Shown: positions 1-8,057, counted from the stretch's first letter. The stretch: DNA of 31,746 bases from Lachnospiraceae bacterium (GCA_017435025.1 JAFSFU010000088.1:1-31746), one strand, 5' to 3'. Notes: a model not told the origin generated them from the letters alone. Numbers and translations: made by a program.

Positions 1-2
1 GA

Positions 3-236
3 AATATTGTTAGAATTGAATTATCAGTAATAGCAAAAGTTAAAGTATTTGAACGGTTGTTGGATTACGCAAGAAATGGAGAATTGAAAACCGATTGTAG
101 AAAATGGAAAGATATTTATGGCTTAAGTATAGAAGGACTTGCCGAATACATACAGGATAATGCATTGCTAGCGATAATTTCGAGTATCTTGACGGGTATC
201 ATTACAACTGTGGTTTGTAAATTATTAGGAATGTAG
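3..236 (+). CDS. Partial hypothetical protein with C-terminal membrane helix
   Basis: An open frame enters from the left edge and ends at the TAG at 234-236, giving 77 visible residues with no start. The last 24 or so residues (ALLAIISSILTGIITTVVCK and on) form one clear hydrophobic helix, so the protein is probably anchored by its C terminus. The upstream part is charged and contains no motif I recognise. A strong terminator hairpin follows directly, so this gene ends a transcript separate from the late operon. Possibly a lysogeny-expressed or exclusion-type membrane protein, but that is only a guess. Confidence 0.55.
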   Translation, partial: NIVRIELSVIAKVKVFERLLDYARNGELKTDCRKWKDIYGLSIEGLAEYIQDNALLAIISSILTGIITTVVCKLLGM

Positions 237-240
237 AAAA

Positions 241-263
241 GAGTCACCTCGGTGGCTCCTTTT
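241..263 (+). terminator. Rho-independent terminator
   Basis: An 8-bp stem (GAGTCACC pairing with GGTGGCTC, one T-G wobble) with a very tight loop is followed by CTTTTCC. It sits 4 bases after the stop of the partial membrane-protein gene and separates it from the late genes. Confidence 0.75.
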
Positions 264-334
264 CCATACTCCGGTGTAGGGGGAGCACTCATTTCTCAAA
301 CATGCTAAGATGCATGTGAAGGAGGTGAGAGTCT

Positions 335-502
335 ATGCGAAAACGACGTTTGTGGATTACAAGTCAGATTATGCATGAGTGCTGGGTAAAGTCACTAAAT
401 TATTATAAACAGTACTCAAATCAGCAGTCAGATGAGGCGTGGGAAATGCTGGTACATAATTTGAAAATTGTATCTCTGTGCAGAGAATACATAATGAGAT
501 AA
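335..502 (+). CDS. Small basic phage protein, 55 aa
   Basis: ATG at 335 is preceded by an excellent ribosome site (AAGGAGGTGAG, 322-332) and the frame runs 55 codons to TAA at 500-502. The product starts with MRKRRLW, is basic at the N terminus and has a Trp/Tyr/Cys-rich body. I do not recognise a family. It lies just before the terminase region and is followed at once by a terminator-like hairpin, so it may be the first gene of the late region or a separate small transcript. The strong Shine-Dalgarno sequence is the main support. Confidence 0.55.
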   Translation: MRKRRLWITSQIMHECWVKSLNYYKQYSNQQSDEAWEMLVHNLKIVSLCREYIMR

Positions 503-503
503 G

Positions 504-528
504 GAGGTAGCACGTGCTGCCTCTTTTT
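504..528 (+). terminator. Terminator-like hairpin
   Basis: GAGGTAGCAC (504-513) pairs with GTGCTGCCTC (514-523) and is followed by TTTTTC. It lies 2 bases after the stop of the 55-aa ORF and just before the terminase-region genes. It could be a true terminator or a site where phage antitermination acts. Confidence 0.65.
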
Positions 529-548
529 CAATGGAGGAGGTGAGCCTG

Positions 549-803
549 ATGGCGAATCACAGAAGAACTGTGAAGAAACTCCAGACGGCTCTGGCCTTGT
601 CTGGAAGAGTTGTCCGGATGAACACGAGACAGTTCTATTCGGCAGAACAGAAACGAATGATAGACAGTTATAGCCTGGTGGAGAAAAGACCATACAAGAA
701 GAGAGATGGAACAACGGGAATGAAGGATGAAGAGATTTATCATTCCTATTCCATAATCGATATTGTGAAATTCCTCGCTGGGTTCTACAAAGGTGGTGGG
801 TAA
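549..803 (+). CDS. Conserved-type small phage protein upstream of terminase, 84 aa
   Basis: Of two in-frame starts (531 and 549), ATG at 549 is preferred because GGAGGTGAG (537-545) is spaced correctly before it. The product (MANHRRTVKK onward) is basic, with no membrane segment and no motif I can name. Its stop at 801-803 is followed after 2 bases by the TTG start of the small terminase gene, so it is translated as part of the packaging operon. Genes of this size often precede terS in Firmicute phages. The function is unknown. Confidence 0.6.
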   Translation: MANHRRTVKKLQTALALSGRVVRMNTRQFYSAEQKRMIDSYSLVEKRPYKKRDGTTGMKDEEIYHSYSIIDIVKFLAGFYKGGG

Positions 804-805
804 GA

Positions 806-1225
806 TTGGCACTCACCGAGAAACAGAAACGGTTCGCAGATTATTATCTGGAAACAGGAAATGGGGCAGAGGCTGCGAGGAGAGCCGGTTACAAAGAAAA
901 AAATGCTGATAACATGGCATCAGAGAACTTGCGAAAACCTGCGATAATGAAATATATAGAAGAGCGCCGCCGGCAGATGGACGAGAAGAGAATCGCCACT
1001 GTCGATGAGGTGCTCTTATTCTTTTCTCAGGTTATGCGTGGGGAGGTTAAGGATCAGTTTGGTCTGGATTCGCAACTATCGGATCGTATTAATGCTGGAA
1101 AAGAACTGATGAAACGATTTAAAGACATCGGAGCCACCGAAGAAGCAGAACAAGAGAATGATGGTTTTATAGAGGCATTAAATGACAGCGCGGAGGAGGA
1201 CTGGGCGGATGAGAGTCAAGAATAA
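806..1225 (+). CDS. terS: Phage terminase small subunit
   Basis: The 139-residue product has the Terminase_2 N-terminal helix-turn-helix pattern: LTEKQKRFADYYLETGNGAEAARRAGYK (residues 3-30 in shortened form), followed by an oligomerisation helix and an acidic tail. The small subunit recognises the phage packaging site and loads the large subunit. The start is TTG at 806, placed after AAGGTGGTGGG at 790-800. No ATG gives the family's usual N terminus. It overlaps the next gene, as is usual for terS/terL. Confidence 0.88.
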   Translation: MALTEKQKRFADYYLETGNGAEAARRAGYKEKNADNMASENLRKPAIMKYIEERRRQMDEKRIATVDEVLLFFSQVMRGEVKDQFGLDSQLSDRINAGKELMKRFKDIGATEEAEQENDGFIEALNDSAEEDWADESQE

Positions 1226-2519
1226 ACGGCCAGTATTTCATTTTAAACCGTTCTCCAAGAAACAGCGGAAAGTTCTGAACTGGTGGTGCGATACATCGCC
1301 AGTAAAGGACTACGATGGCATTATCGCGGACGGAGCTATCCGATCGGGAAAGACCGTAAGCATGTCTCTGTCATTTGTGTTCTGGGCAATGACAAATTTC
1401 AATGGTCAGAATTTTGCTATGTGTGGTAAGACCATAGGTTCTTTCAGGAGAAACGTTCTGTTTTGGCTGAAGCTCATGCTGAGGAGCAGGGGATACCAGG
1501 TTGCGGATTATCGTGCAGACAACCTGGTCGAGATAACCAGAAAGGGAGTCACGAACTACTTTTACATCTTCGGTGGTAAAGATGAACGTAGCCAAGATCT
1601 GATTCAGGGTATCACACTTGCCGGAGTGTTCTTCGACGAAGTTGCGCTGATGCCGGAATCTTTCGTGAACCAGGCAACGGGCCGATGTTCGGTAGATGGT
1701 TCGAAATACTGGTTTAACTGCAACCCTGACGGACCATATCACTGGTTCAAAGTGAACTGGATCGACAAACGGAAAGAAAAACGGCTCCTGTATCTGCATT
1801 TTACGATGGATGATAACCTGAGTCTGTCGGAAGCGATCAAGACCAGATACCGGAACATGTACAGTGGAGTGTTCTTCAAGAGATATATCATGGGGCTCTG
1901 GGCGATGGCTGAGGGCATCATCTATGATATGTTTGACGTTGAGAAGCATGTTGTCGATAGCGAAGCGATAGCAGCTGCATATAAAACACGGACGGGGCAT
2001 GAGTTCTGGTCGGATGAGAGATATGTCAGCTGTGACTATGGTACCCAGAATGCGACCGTATTTCTGTTGTGGAATAAGGGAGCAGACAAAAAGTGGTACT
2101 GCCGGAGAGAATATTACTATTCCGGACGAGATAAAGGACGTCAGAAGACTGATCTGGAGTTTTCTGCGGATCTAAAGTCATGGCTGAATGGCCTGGATAT
2201 AAAGGCCGTTGTTCTGGATCCGGCTGCAGCGAGTTTCAAAGCGCAGCTGGAGAAAGATGGTTTCAAAGTAAAAAAAGCAAAGAACGATGTGTTAGACGGA
2301 ATCCGGTTCGTGGCGACGCTGCTGAATCAGGGTTCCATTTTAATTGATAGATCATGTATGAATCTGATTAAAGAATTTGCATCATATACCTGGGATGCAA
2401 AGGCATCAGAGCGTGGAGAGGATAAGCCGGTCAAGGAACATGACCATGCACTTGATGCACTCCGTTACATGGCATACACGATCATCCGCAAAGTATCTGC
2501 GGTTAAGATTTTAAAGTGA
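1209..2519 (+). CDS. terL: Phage terminase large subunit, PBSX family
   Basis: This is the packaging ATPase and nuclease that pumps DNA into the prohead. Counting from ATG 1209 (436 aa), Walker A is GAIRSGKT at residues 42-49 and Walker B is VFFDE ending at E144. The RNase H-like nuclease domain begins near YVSCDYGT (D276), with later acidic residues in VVLDPAAAS and DHALDALRY. An ATG at 1182 is in frame, but GGAGGAG at 1193-1199 fits the 1209 start. It overlaps terS by 17 bases. The intact length matches the family. Confidence 0.93.
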   Translation: MRVKNKRPVFHFKPFSKKQRKVLNWWCDTSPVKDYDGIIADGAIRSGKTVSMSLSFVFWAMTNFNGQNFAMCGKTIGSFRRNVLFWLKLMLRSRGYQVADYRADNLVEITRKGVTNYFYIFGGKDERSQDLIQGITLAGVFFDEVALMPESFVNQATGRCSVDGSKYWFNCNPDGPYHWFKVNWIDKRKEKRLLYLHFTMDDNLSLSEAIKTRYRNMYSGVFFKRYIMGLWAMAEGIIYDMFDVEKHVVDSEAIAAAYKTRTGHEFWSDERYVSCDYGTQNATVFLLWNKGADKKWYCRREYYYSGRDKGRQKTDLEFSADLKSWLNGLDIKAVVLDPAAASFKAQLEKDGFKVKKAKNDVLDGIRFVATLLNQGSILIDRSCMNLIKEFASYTWDAKASERGEDKPVKEHDHALDALRYMAYTIIRKVSAVKILK

Positions 2520-2529
2520 GGTGAATGAT

Positions 2530-4014
2530 ATGGACTTTCAGTTTAATCCGAATATGAATAAAATCACGAACAAAGAGCTCTGTAGGATCTATATTGATGA
2601 GTTCCTGAAATCCACCGAACGCAAGTGGATGTTAGACGGAGAAGCGTATTATGTTGTGGATAATCCGGAGATTATGGATAGAAAGATGTACCGGTATCAA
2701 GAGGATAAGATTTCTGGAAAGATCCAGAAGATTGAGGATGGAGCAAAACCTAACAACAAAAGAGCACATGGCTTTATGCACATTCTGGTTGAAGACAAAG
2801 TGAACTACCTGCTTGCGAAGCCTTACACACTATCCTGCGAGAAAGCAGATGCGCATCTGGAAAAAGTAAAACTGGTACTTGGCAAAACGTTCCAGGAGAA
2901 ACGCCTTATGCGCCTGGGTGTGTTTGCATCGAACAGTGGTATCAGCTGGCTGCATCCATATATCGATGAAGAGGGCCGGTTTAAAACGATCATCGTTGAG
3001 CCGTGGCAGGCTGTTCCGCTGTGGAAAGATAAAGATCACGAAGAACTGGACGGTTTTATCTGGTTTTACGATGTTGATGTGATCGAAGGAAAAGAACTGA
3101 AAACAATTACGAAGGTGGAATACTGGGTTCCTGAAGGAGTTGCGTATTACGTTTCTGAAACTTCCGGAGACGGTTTGAATCTGATTCTTGATTCGGAAAG
3201 ATATCTGGAAGCAGTAACAGACGAGGGCGAGTTCATGGAGCATTTTCTTGCAGGAAAAACTCCTGGATCATGGGGAAAGGTTCCGTTTATCGCTTTCAAG
3301 AACAATGATCATGAACTTCCGGATCTGAAATTTGTAAAGACACTAATCGACGGATATGACAAATCCAGATCAGATGTTGCGAACCTTCTTGATGAGATCA
3401 AGTCGGTCATCTATGCGTTAAAGGGATATGGAGGCAATGATCTCGGACAGTTCATGCGTGATCTGAACTATTTCCGGGCGATTTCTCTGGATGAAGACGG
3501 CTCCGCAGAGACACTGACTTCCGATATCGATATCTCAGCTGCAAAAGATGATTTCGATACGCTGAAAAAAGACATCTACGACTTTGGTCAGGGCGTTGAT
3601 AAGAACAGCGACCGTCTGGGCAACAGTCCCTCCGGAATCGCGTTGAAGTTTATTTATTCCGGTCTGGATCTGAAGTGCAATCGCATGGAAAATGCGTTTA
3701 AGGATGGCCTCGCACAGCTGATGTGGTTTGTGAACAGGTATCTGGAACTGACCGGACAGGGCAGTAACTATGATGCAGAGATTGATATTACATTTAACCG
3801 GGATATCGCGATTAACGAATCCCAGGCTATCACTGACTGTAAAAACAGTAAGGGTGTAATCTCTGATGAAACAATTGTAAAGAATCATCCGTGGGTGACG
3901 GATGCAGATATGGAACTGAAGGCACTGAAAGTTCAGGAAGAAGCTGCAGCCGCAGCACTCAGCGACATGTTCCCGAAAACTGATCCAGATAACAAAGGCG
4001 AAGGTGATGAGTAA
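2530..4014 (+). CDS. Portal protein, SPP1 gp6-like
   Basis: This 494-aa protein matches the SPP1 Gp6-like portal family in length and in its sequence pattern (N-terminal helices, KVNYLLAKPYTL, the central IDGYDKSRSDVANLLDEI segment, GIALKFIYSGLDLKCNRME, and an acidic C terminus). Portals form the dodecameric ring at one capsid vertex through which DNA enters and leaves. ATG 2530 is chosen because GAGGTG (2519-2524) stands 5-6 bases before it; a GTG at 2521 would overlap that site. Its stop shares bases with the start of the MuF gene (4014), indicating translational coupling. Confidence 0.9.
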   Translation: MDFQFNPNMNKITNKELCRIYIDEFLKSTERKWMLDGEAYYVVDNPEIMDRKMYRYQEDKISGKIQKIEDGAKPNNKRAHGFMHILVEDKVNYLLAKPYTLSCEKADAHLEKVKLVLGKTFQEKRLMRLGVFASNSGISWLHPYIDEEGRFKTIIVEPWQAVPLWKDKDHEELDGFIWFYDVDVIEGKELKTITKVEYWVPEGVAYYVSETSGDGLNLILDSERYLEAVTDEGEFMEHFLAGKTPGSWGKVPFIAFKNNDHELPDLKFVKTLIDGYDKSRSDVANLLDEIKSVIYALKGYGGNDLGQFMRDLNYFRAISLDEDGSAETLTSDIDISAAKDDFDTLKKDIYDFGQGVDKNSDRLGNSPSGIALKFIYSGLDLKCNRMENAFKDGLAQLMWFVNRYLELTGQGSNYDAEIDITFNRDIAINESQAITDCKNSKGVISDETIVKNHPWVTDADMELKALKVQEEAAAAALSDMFPKTDPDNKGEGDE

Positions 4015-5591
4015 TGAGCTACTGGCAGAAAAGACAGGAAGCCATGTACCGGGCAGGGGAAATGAAGGTAAACAAATACTTTACCCGGCTCGAAAAAGCC
4101 TTTAAACAAACACAGAGGGAACTGCAGAAGGCCATCGAGGCTTTTTATTTCCGGTATGCGGAAGAGAACGGATTGACTTACGCAGCGGCACAGCAGAAGC
4201 TCGACAAGATGGAACTTGGAGAGCTGCAGGACTTCATTGAACTATCCATAAAGCATATCGGAGAGTATAATCAGGAAGTCAATAATCTCTCTATAAAAGC
4301 CCGGATCACAAGATATCAGGCACTTGAAGCGCAGATCGATGCCATGCTTCGGAAACTGTATGCAGTTGATTATCAGACTGAGGCAGAAAAGACCATGCAG
4401 GAAGTGTATGAGGACACATATTATCAGACATGGTATAATATTGATCAGTATCACGGTTTTCACTCTACATTCGCTCAGGTAGACCCGGCTACAGTGGAAA
4501 CCTTGCTAGAATATCCGTTTAATGGTGCCAACTTCTCCGATCGGTTATGGAAGCAAAAAGACCACCTGCAGACAGTGTTAATGGAGTCTGTTACGACTAT
4601 GCTGGTGCAGGGGGTTCCCCCGCATGATCTGGCGGGTGACATTGCTAAGAAGATGAAGACAAAGACCTTTGACGCATACCGGCTACTCCACACAGAAGGA
4701 TCCTTCCTGATGAGTGAGGCTACACATGCCGGGTATAAGGAGGATGGCGTTGAGAAGTACCAGCTCCTTGCTACTCTCGATAGTAAGACATGCGGTATTT
4801 GTGGCGAATTGGATGGGAATACTTATCCCGTGGAAGAAGCTGTTGCAGGTAAGAACATGCCACCATTCCACTGTTTCTGCCGGTGTACAGATGTTCCGTA
4901 TTACGATGATATGGATCTATCAGACCAGACACGAGTTGCCAGAGATCCGGAAACGGGTAAGACATATGAAGTGCCGGCGGATATGACGTATAAGGAGTGG
5001 AAAGCTCAGTTTATGAATTCTGCAGAGGCCGGAAGGGGCCAAAGCAGACCAAAGCGTGTGATTGATGCATTAAGCCAGGAGGCAGAAGAAATCATTGATG
5101 AATATACAGACCGAAAAACCAAGTGGAGCGGCAAGACAATCATTGATGATGAAAAATGCGTGAAAGAGAAAATTGCTGGTAGAAAGCTTTGGAGTTGTGA
5201 TATACTTTTAAAAAGTACAGCTTCTGACAAAGTAATCATTCATGAACATCTGCATGCCAGATCTGGTAGTTACCTGAATCCTATTACGATTATTCCACAT
5301 TCATCAATGGAGGAAGGTTCCGTAGAGTTTCTGGCACGCGAGATTTGTCGCAATGAAGGAATCCTTTTCAAAGAAAGGCACGATTCCAGGGTGGATGCCT
5401 TAATGAGAATTAACGCTATAATGGAGATACGACCTAATAATTTGGATTTTGCAGTCTTATTATTTAGCAAGGATGTCAAAAGTCGATATAAGTGGTTGAA
5501 GGGACGCGTGGACAGATACGTATCATCGAATCCAGATGCAGAGTTGGAATTGTACGATTTACTTGAAGTGTTAAAGGGGTTAAAGAAATGA
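4014..5591 (+). CDS. MuF-type minor head protein with C-terminal HExxH metallopeptidase-like domain
   Basis: Residues 1 to about 300 form the phage Mu F / SPP1 gp7 minor head protein, which travels with the portal. It ends in the typical Cys/His block LDSKTCGICGELDG then PPFHCFCRC. After a linker, residues about 345-525 form a separate domain with a zincin motif HEHLH (H410, E411, H414) and a probable third ligand in MEEGSVEFLARE (E433/E434), as in gluzincins. Such a tail is not needed for head assembly. MuF proteins are known carriers of variable C-terminal toxin domains in temperate phages (established), so this is a candidate MuF metallopeptidase effector (inference). DNA of this domain looks more AT-rich than the MuF part. 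The stop overlaps the next ATG by 4 bases. An alternative role is a head-maturation protease. Confidence 0.85.
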   Translation: MSYWQKRQEAMYRAGEMKVNKYFTRLEKAFKQTQRELQKAIEAFYFRYAEENGLTYAAAQQKLDKMELGELQDFIELSIKHIGEYNQEVNNLSIKARITRYQALEAQIDAMLRKLYAVDYQTEAEKTMQEVYEDTYYQTWYNIDQYHGFHSTFAQVDPATVETLLEYPFNGANFSDRLWKQKDHLQTVLMESVTTMLVQGVPPHDLAGDIAKKMKTKTFDAYRLLHTEGSFLMSEATHAGYKEDGVEKYQLLATLDSKTCGICGELDGNTYPVEEAVAGKNMPPFHCFCRCTDVPYYDDMDLSDQTRVARDPETGKTYEVPADMTYKEWKAQFMNSAEAGRGQSRPKRVIDALSQEAEEIIDEYTDRKTKWSGKTIIDDEKCVKEKIAGRKLWSCDILLKSTASDKVIIHEHLHARSGSYLNPITIIPHSSMEEGSVEFLAREICRNEGILFKERHDSRVDALMRINAIMEIRPNNLDFAVLLFSKDVKSRYKWLKGRVDRYVSSNPDAELELYDLLEVLKGLKK

Positions 5592-5794
5592 CAGTAGATC
5601 GTGTAGACATCATGATTAAAAAAGAAGGAGCATTCCGAGAGTGGGATAATAAAGAGGCTTTTATGGCGTTTCGTGAGGAAATGCTCCGCTTATACGATGA
5701 ATTGACTGAAGATGAACAGTATGATGTTGATGAAACCATGATTATGGAACACATTTCTATGATTTATCATTGCTACGTGGGCGATGAAGATTGA
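5588..5794 (+). CDS. Small acidic protein, candidate immunity partner of the MuF C-terminal domain
   Basis: A 68-aa, strongly acidic protein (EELTEDEQYDVDE-like stretches) starts at the ATGA overlap with the MuF gene and so is translationally coupled to it. No known family or motif was recognised and no signal peptide is present. A small acidic gene directly downstream of a toxin-domain fusion is the usual place for an immunity protein, and that is the reason for the call. It is inference from position and charge only; a structural head-accessory role is also possible. Confidence 0.6.
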   Translation: MTVDRVDIMIKKEGAFREWDNKEAFMAFREEMLRLYDELTEDEQYDVDETMIMEHISMIYHCYVGDED

Positions 5795-5802
5795 TTCATA
5801 AT

Positions 5803-5895
5803 ATGTACTTAATTATTAAAATCATTGCATATGTGATTTGGATGATCGCAGTTATTGCAGTGATTGGATTGTTGTTGCAGGATATGTTTCGTTAA
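5803..5895 (+). CDS. 30-aa hydrophobic membrane peptide
   Basis: ATG 5803 to TAA 5893-5895 encodes 30 residues (MYLIIKIIAYVIWMIAVIAV then GLLLQDMFR), almost all in one transmembrane helix. A TTG at 5791 could add four residues. The ribosome site is weak (GATGAAGA at 5783-5790). It follows the acidic gene by 8 bases and ends within the stem of a terminator hairpin, which suggests it belongs to the same cassette. The length and lack of a strong Shine-Dalgarno sequence keep confidence low. If real, it is a single-span inner-membrane peptide. Confidence 0.4.
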   Translation: MYLIIKIIAYVIWMIAVIAVIGLLLQDMFR

Positions 5896-5929
5896 TACCA
5901 CCAGTCGGAAATGGCCGGTGGTATTTTTA
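5895..5929 (+). terminator. Terminator after the MuF cassette
   Basis: ATACCACC (5895-5902) pairs with GGTGGTAT (5917-5924), with further pairing inside (CGG/CCG), followed by TTTTTAT. This hairpin lies inside the structural operon, between the MuF/acidic cassette and the scaffold, so it is probably read through or attenuating during late transcription. Confidence 0.65.
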
Positions 5930-5942
5930 TACCCATTTTACA

Positions 5943-5958
5943 GTTGCGACGTCGCAAC
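5943..5958. promoter_or_regulatory. 16-bp perfect palindrome upstream of zinc-ribbon ORF
   Basis: GTTGCGACGTCGCAAC is a perfect palindrome without spacer, ending 2 bases before the Shine-Dalgarno region (AAGGAGG, 5962-5968) of the next small ORF. In RNA it can form a 6-bp hairpin with an ACGT loop. It may be a protein-binding operator or a translation-control hairpin. Confidence 0.35.
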
Positions 5959-5974
5959 GGGAAGGAGGTAGCAT

Positions 5975-6115
5975 GTGCGCAGATTGTTTCGATGGTTAAG
6001 AAAACTGTTTTGCAGAGACCATTGTGATCATCAGGTCCGAAAACATTGGTTCCGGAATATTGGTCCCCATGGTGGTTATGCAAAACGCTGCACATTGTGC
6101 GGAAAGGTTGAGTGA
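5975..6115 (+). CDS. Small cysteine/histidine-rich (zinc-ribbon-like) phage protein, 46 aa
   Basis: GTG 5975 follows AAGGAGG with 6-base spacing. The ATG two bases earlier would give only 8 residues. The product is basic at its N terminus and carries CRDHCDH (C13, C17, H19) and a C-terminal CTLCGK pair (C39, C42), with further histidines, so it can plausibly bind one zinc ion. Tiny proteins of this kind are common fillers in gut phage genomes. No function is known. Confidence 0.55.
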   Translation: MRRLFRWLRKLFCRDHCDHQVRKHWFRNIGPHGGYAKRCTLCGKVE

Positions 6116-6193
6116 TCCGACATCTCCCTCCGGGCGACAGGGTGAAGTCGCTTAGTAGATATGGTTGATATTTGTTGTACAGGTGGGGCACTC

Positions 6194-6358
6194 TTGGGAG
6201 TCATGATTCGATATGATGTCTTACTTAAGATCATGAAGGATGATTTCTACAAACAGAATGATTTTATTGAGTTCGAATTTGAGGACGGCACTAAGGGTGC
6301 AATTAAAAAACGGCATATCACAGCGTTCTGTGAGAGTCAGCAGGAATTAGAGATGTGA
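6194..6358 (+). CDS. Small conserved-type phage protein
   Basis: The frame is open from ATG 6161, but that codon has no ribosome site. A TTG at 6194 lies 5 bases after AGGTGGGG (6181-6188) and is preferred, giving 54 residues; an ATG at 6203 is a third option. The core (FIEFEFEDGTKGAIKKRHITAF) reads like a small beta-strand-rich domain. It lies between the MuF cassette and the scaffold. I do not recognise the family and the start is uncertain. Confidence 0.5.
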   Translation: MGVMIRYDVLLKIMKDDFYKQNDFIEFEFEDGTKGAIKKRHITAFCESQQELEM

Positions 6359-6476
6359 CACGCAGAGAAATCTGGGTGTTTATTTTTCGCCTTTTTTGGT
6401 ATCCAAGGCGGTAAAGAAGGAGACATCACCGGACACGACCGGGATAACAAGTGAAGATGAAGCGAAAGGAGCAGCT

Positions 6477-7100
6477 ATGAAAAAAGAGGAACTGATTGCA
6501 AAAGGTCTGTCGGAAGAGCATGCGCAGATCGTTGTGGATGCATGGACAGAAGCAATGAAGGGATTTATTCCGAAGAGCAGATTTGATGAGGTCAATACAG
6601 CAAAAGCTGACCTGGAGAAACAGGTCGCTGACAGGGATAAGCAGCTCAAGGATCTGAAGGATGCGGCGAAAGACAACGAAGCGCTTCAGACCAAAATCAC
6701 AGAGCTGGAAGATGCCAACAAGCAGGTCAAAAAAGACTATGAGGCAAAGATTAAAGATATGAAACTCACAAGCGCGATCAAAGATCAGCTCGGCGACTGC
6801 AAATATCCAGATCTTGTTGTGGACAAGTTTGACCGTTCAAAACTTATCCTGGCAGAAGATGGTACAATCTCTGGACTGACCGAACAGCTTAAGACTGTAA
6901 GGGAAACTTACAAAGAGTTATTTACCCCGCCAGTATCTGGCAAGAGCCCAGCAAACAATGGCAAGTCAACTCCTGGAACAGGTGGTGACCGTAAGTCTGA
7001 GCTTGAGAAGATCATTGCGGATCCGAAAACAAAATTCACAGACCGCATTGCAGCACGTAACGAATTATTTAGCCTGACACAGGCAGAAAGAGAGGAATAA
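6477..7100 (+). CDS. Phage capsid scaffolding protein, Gp20 type
   Basis: The 207-aa protein is highly charged, with a long coiled coil (residues about 35-100: KADLEKQVADRDKQLKDLKD and on) and a C-terminal basic helix region. This is the pattern of phage minor structural protein GP20 (PF06810), a scaffold on which the capsid assembles. It sits directly before the major capsid gene, as expected. The frame is open from 6396, but ATG 6477 is preceded by AAAGGAG at 6465-6471. There is no internal protease domain, so any head-maturation protease must be elsewhere or absent. Confidence 0.87.
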   Translation: MKKEELIAKGLSEEHAQIVVDAWTEAMKGFIPKSRFDEVNTAKADLEKQVADRDKQLKDLKDAAKDNEALQTKITELEDANKQVKKDYEAKIKDMKLTSAIKDQLGDCKYPDLVVDKFDRSKLILAEDGTISGLTEQLKTVRETYKELFTPPVSGKSPANNGKSTPGTGGDRKSELEKIIADPKTKFTDRIAARNELFSLTQAEREE

Positions 7101-7103
7101 TAT

Positions 7104-8057
7104 ATGCCGAACATTACAGGAACAGGAACTGTATGGAATTTACCAAACTACGCAGGTGATTTATTTACAGCTGATGCCGTGAATACACCGATTCTTACCG
7201 CGATCGGCGGTCTTACTGGCGGTCTTCAGACTGAGAACTATGAGTTCCCGACAGACTCCCAGTACAACTTCCCGGAGGCAGCACAGCCGGGCATCTCTGA
7301 AACTGCATCCCTTACAGCACCGGCGGCGATATGTATCGTAAGAACGCAGAACACAAACGTAACACAGATCTTTCATGAGAAGGTGTCTGTGTCTTATGTG
7401 AAAGAGAGTAACCGTGGCCGTATGAGCGGCCTGAATACTGCTGGCCAGCAGAACAACGTGCAGACCACTGAGAGAGACTTCCAGATCAGTAAGGGCCTTC
7501 AGAAGATCGCAAGAGATATCGAATATACGATTATCAACGGTACATTCCAGAGAGCAACATCTTCTGAAGAAGCGAATAAGACAAGAGGTCTTCTTGCATT
7601 GTGTGGTGGAGATGGTGGTACAGCGATCCCGGCAGGCGAAGCAGCACTTACGAAAGCGCTCATGCAGGAACTTTTTAAGAAAATGTTTGATGCTGGTGCA
7701 ATCTTCTCCAATATGGTCATCTGGACAAACAGCCGTCAGAAACAGATCATCACAGATCTTTACTCTGTAGCTCCGACAGACAGAAACATCGGTGGTACTA
7801 ACATTCAGCAGATCGAGACCGACTTCGGTAACATCGGTATTGCCCTCAACCGTTTCATGCCGCAGTCTTCTGTACTCGCAGCAGAGATGTCTGTGCTTGC
7901 CCCGGTATTCCAGCCGGTTCCGGAGAAAGGTAACTTCTTCTATGAGGAACTTGCTAAAACTGGTGCATCTGAGGAAGGCCAGATCTTCGGTCAGTTTGGT
8001 CTGGATCATGGTCCGGCATTCCTGCACGGCGCGATTACAGGCTTAGCTGACGCCTAA
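7104..8057 (+). CDS. Major capsid protein, SU10/DUF5309 type
   Basis: The 317-aa protein starts 3 bases after the scaffold stop, with AGAGAGGAA upstream. It has the SU10 major capsid (DUF5309) pattern: GTGTVWNLPNYAGDLF at the N terminus, TQIFHEKVSVSYVKESNRG, and late strands RFMPQSSVLAAEMSVLAPV. The family adopts the HK97 fold and builds the icosahedral shell. The DNA is comparatively GC-rich with regular codon use, as expected for a highly expressed gene. Confidence 0.88.
   Translation: MPNITGTGTVWNLPNYAGDLFTADAVNTPILTAIGGLTGGLQTENYEFPTDSQYNFPEAAQPGISETASLTAPAAICIVRTQNTNVTQIFHEKVSVSYVKESNRGRMSGLNTAGQQNNVQTTERDFQISKGLQKIARDIEYTIINGTFQRATSSEEANKTRGLLALCGGDGGTAIPAGEAALTKALMQELFKKMFDAGAIFSNMVIWTNSRQKQIITDLYSVAPTDRNIGGTNIQQIETDFGNIGIALNRFMPQSSVLAAEMSVLAPVFQPVPEKGNFFYEELAKTGASEEGQIFGQFGLDHGPAFLHGAITGLADA

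Noticed and set aside
298..318. ACATGC-TAAGAT-GCATGT inverted repeat before the 55-aa ORF
   Set aside because: Only 6 bp per arm and no promoter elements nearby; it could be chance.
7161..8027. 288-codon open frame on the minus strand
   Set aside because: It is wholly antisense to the major capsid gene, has no ribosome site and a composition typical of a shadow frame (many Cys and Arg).
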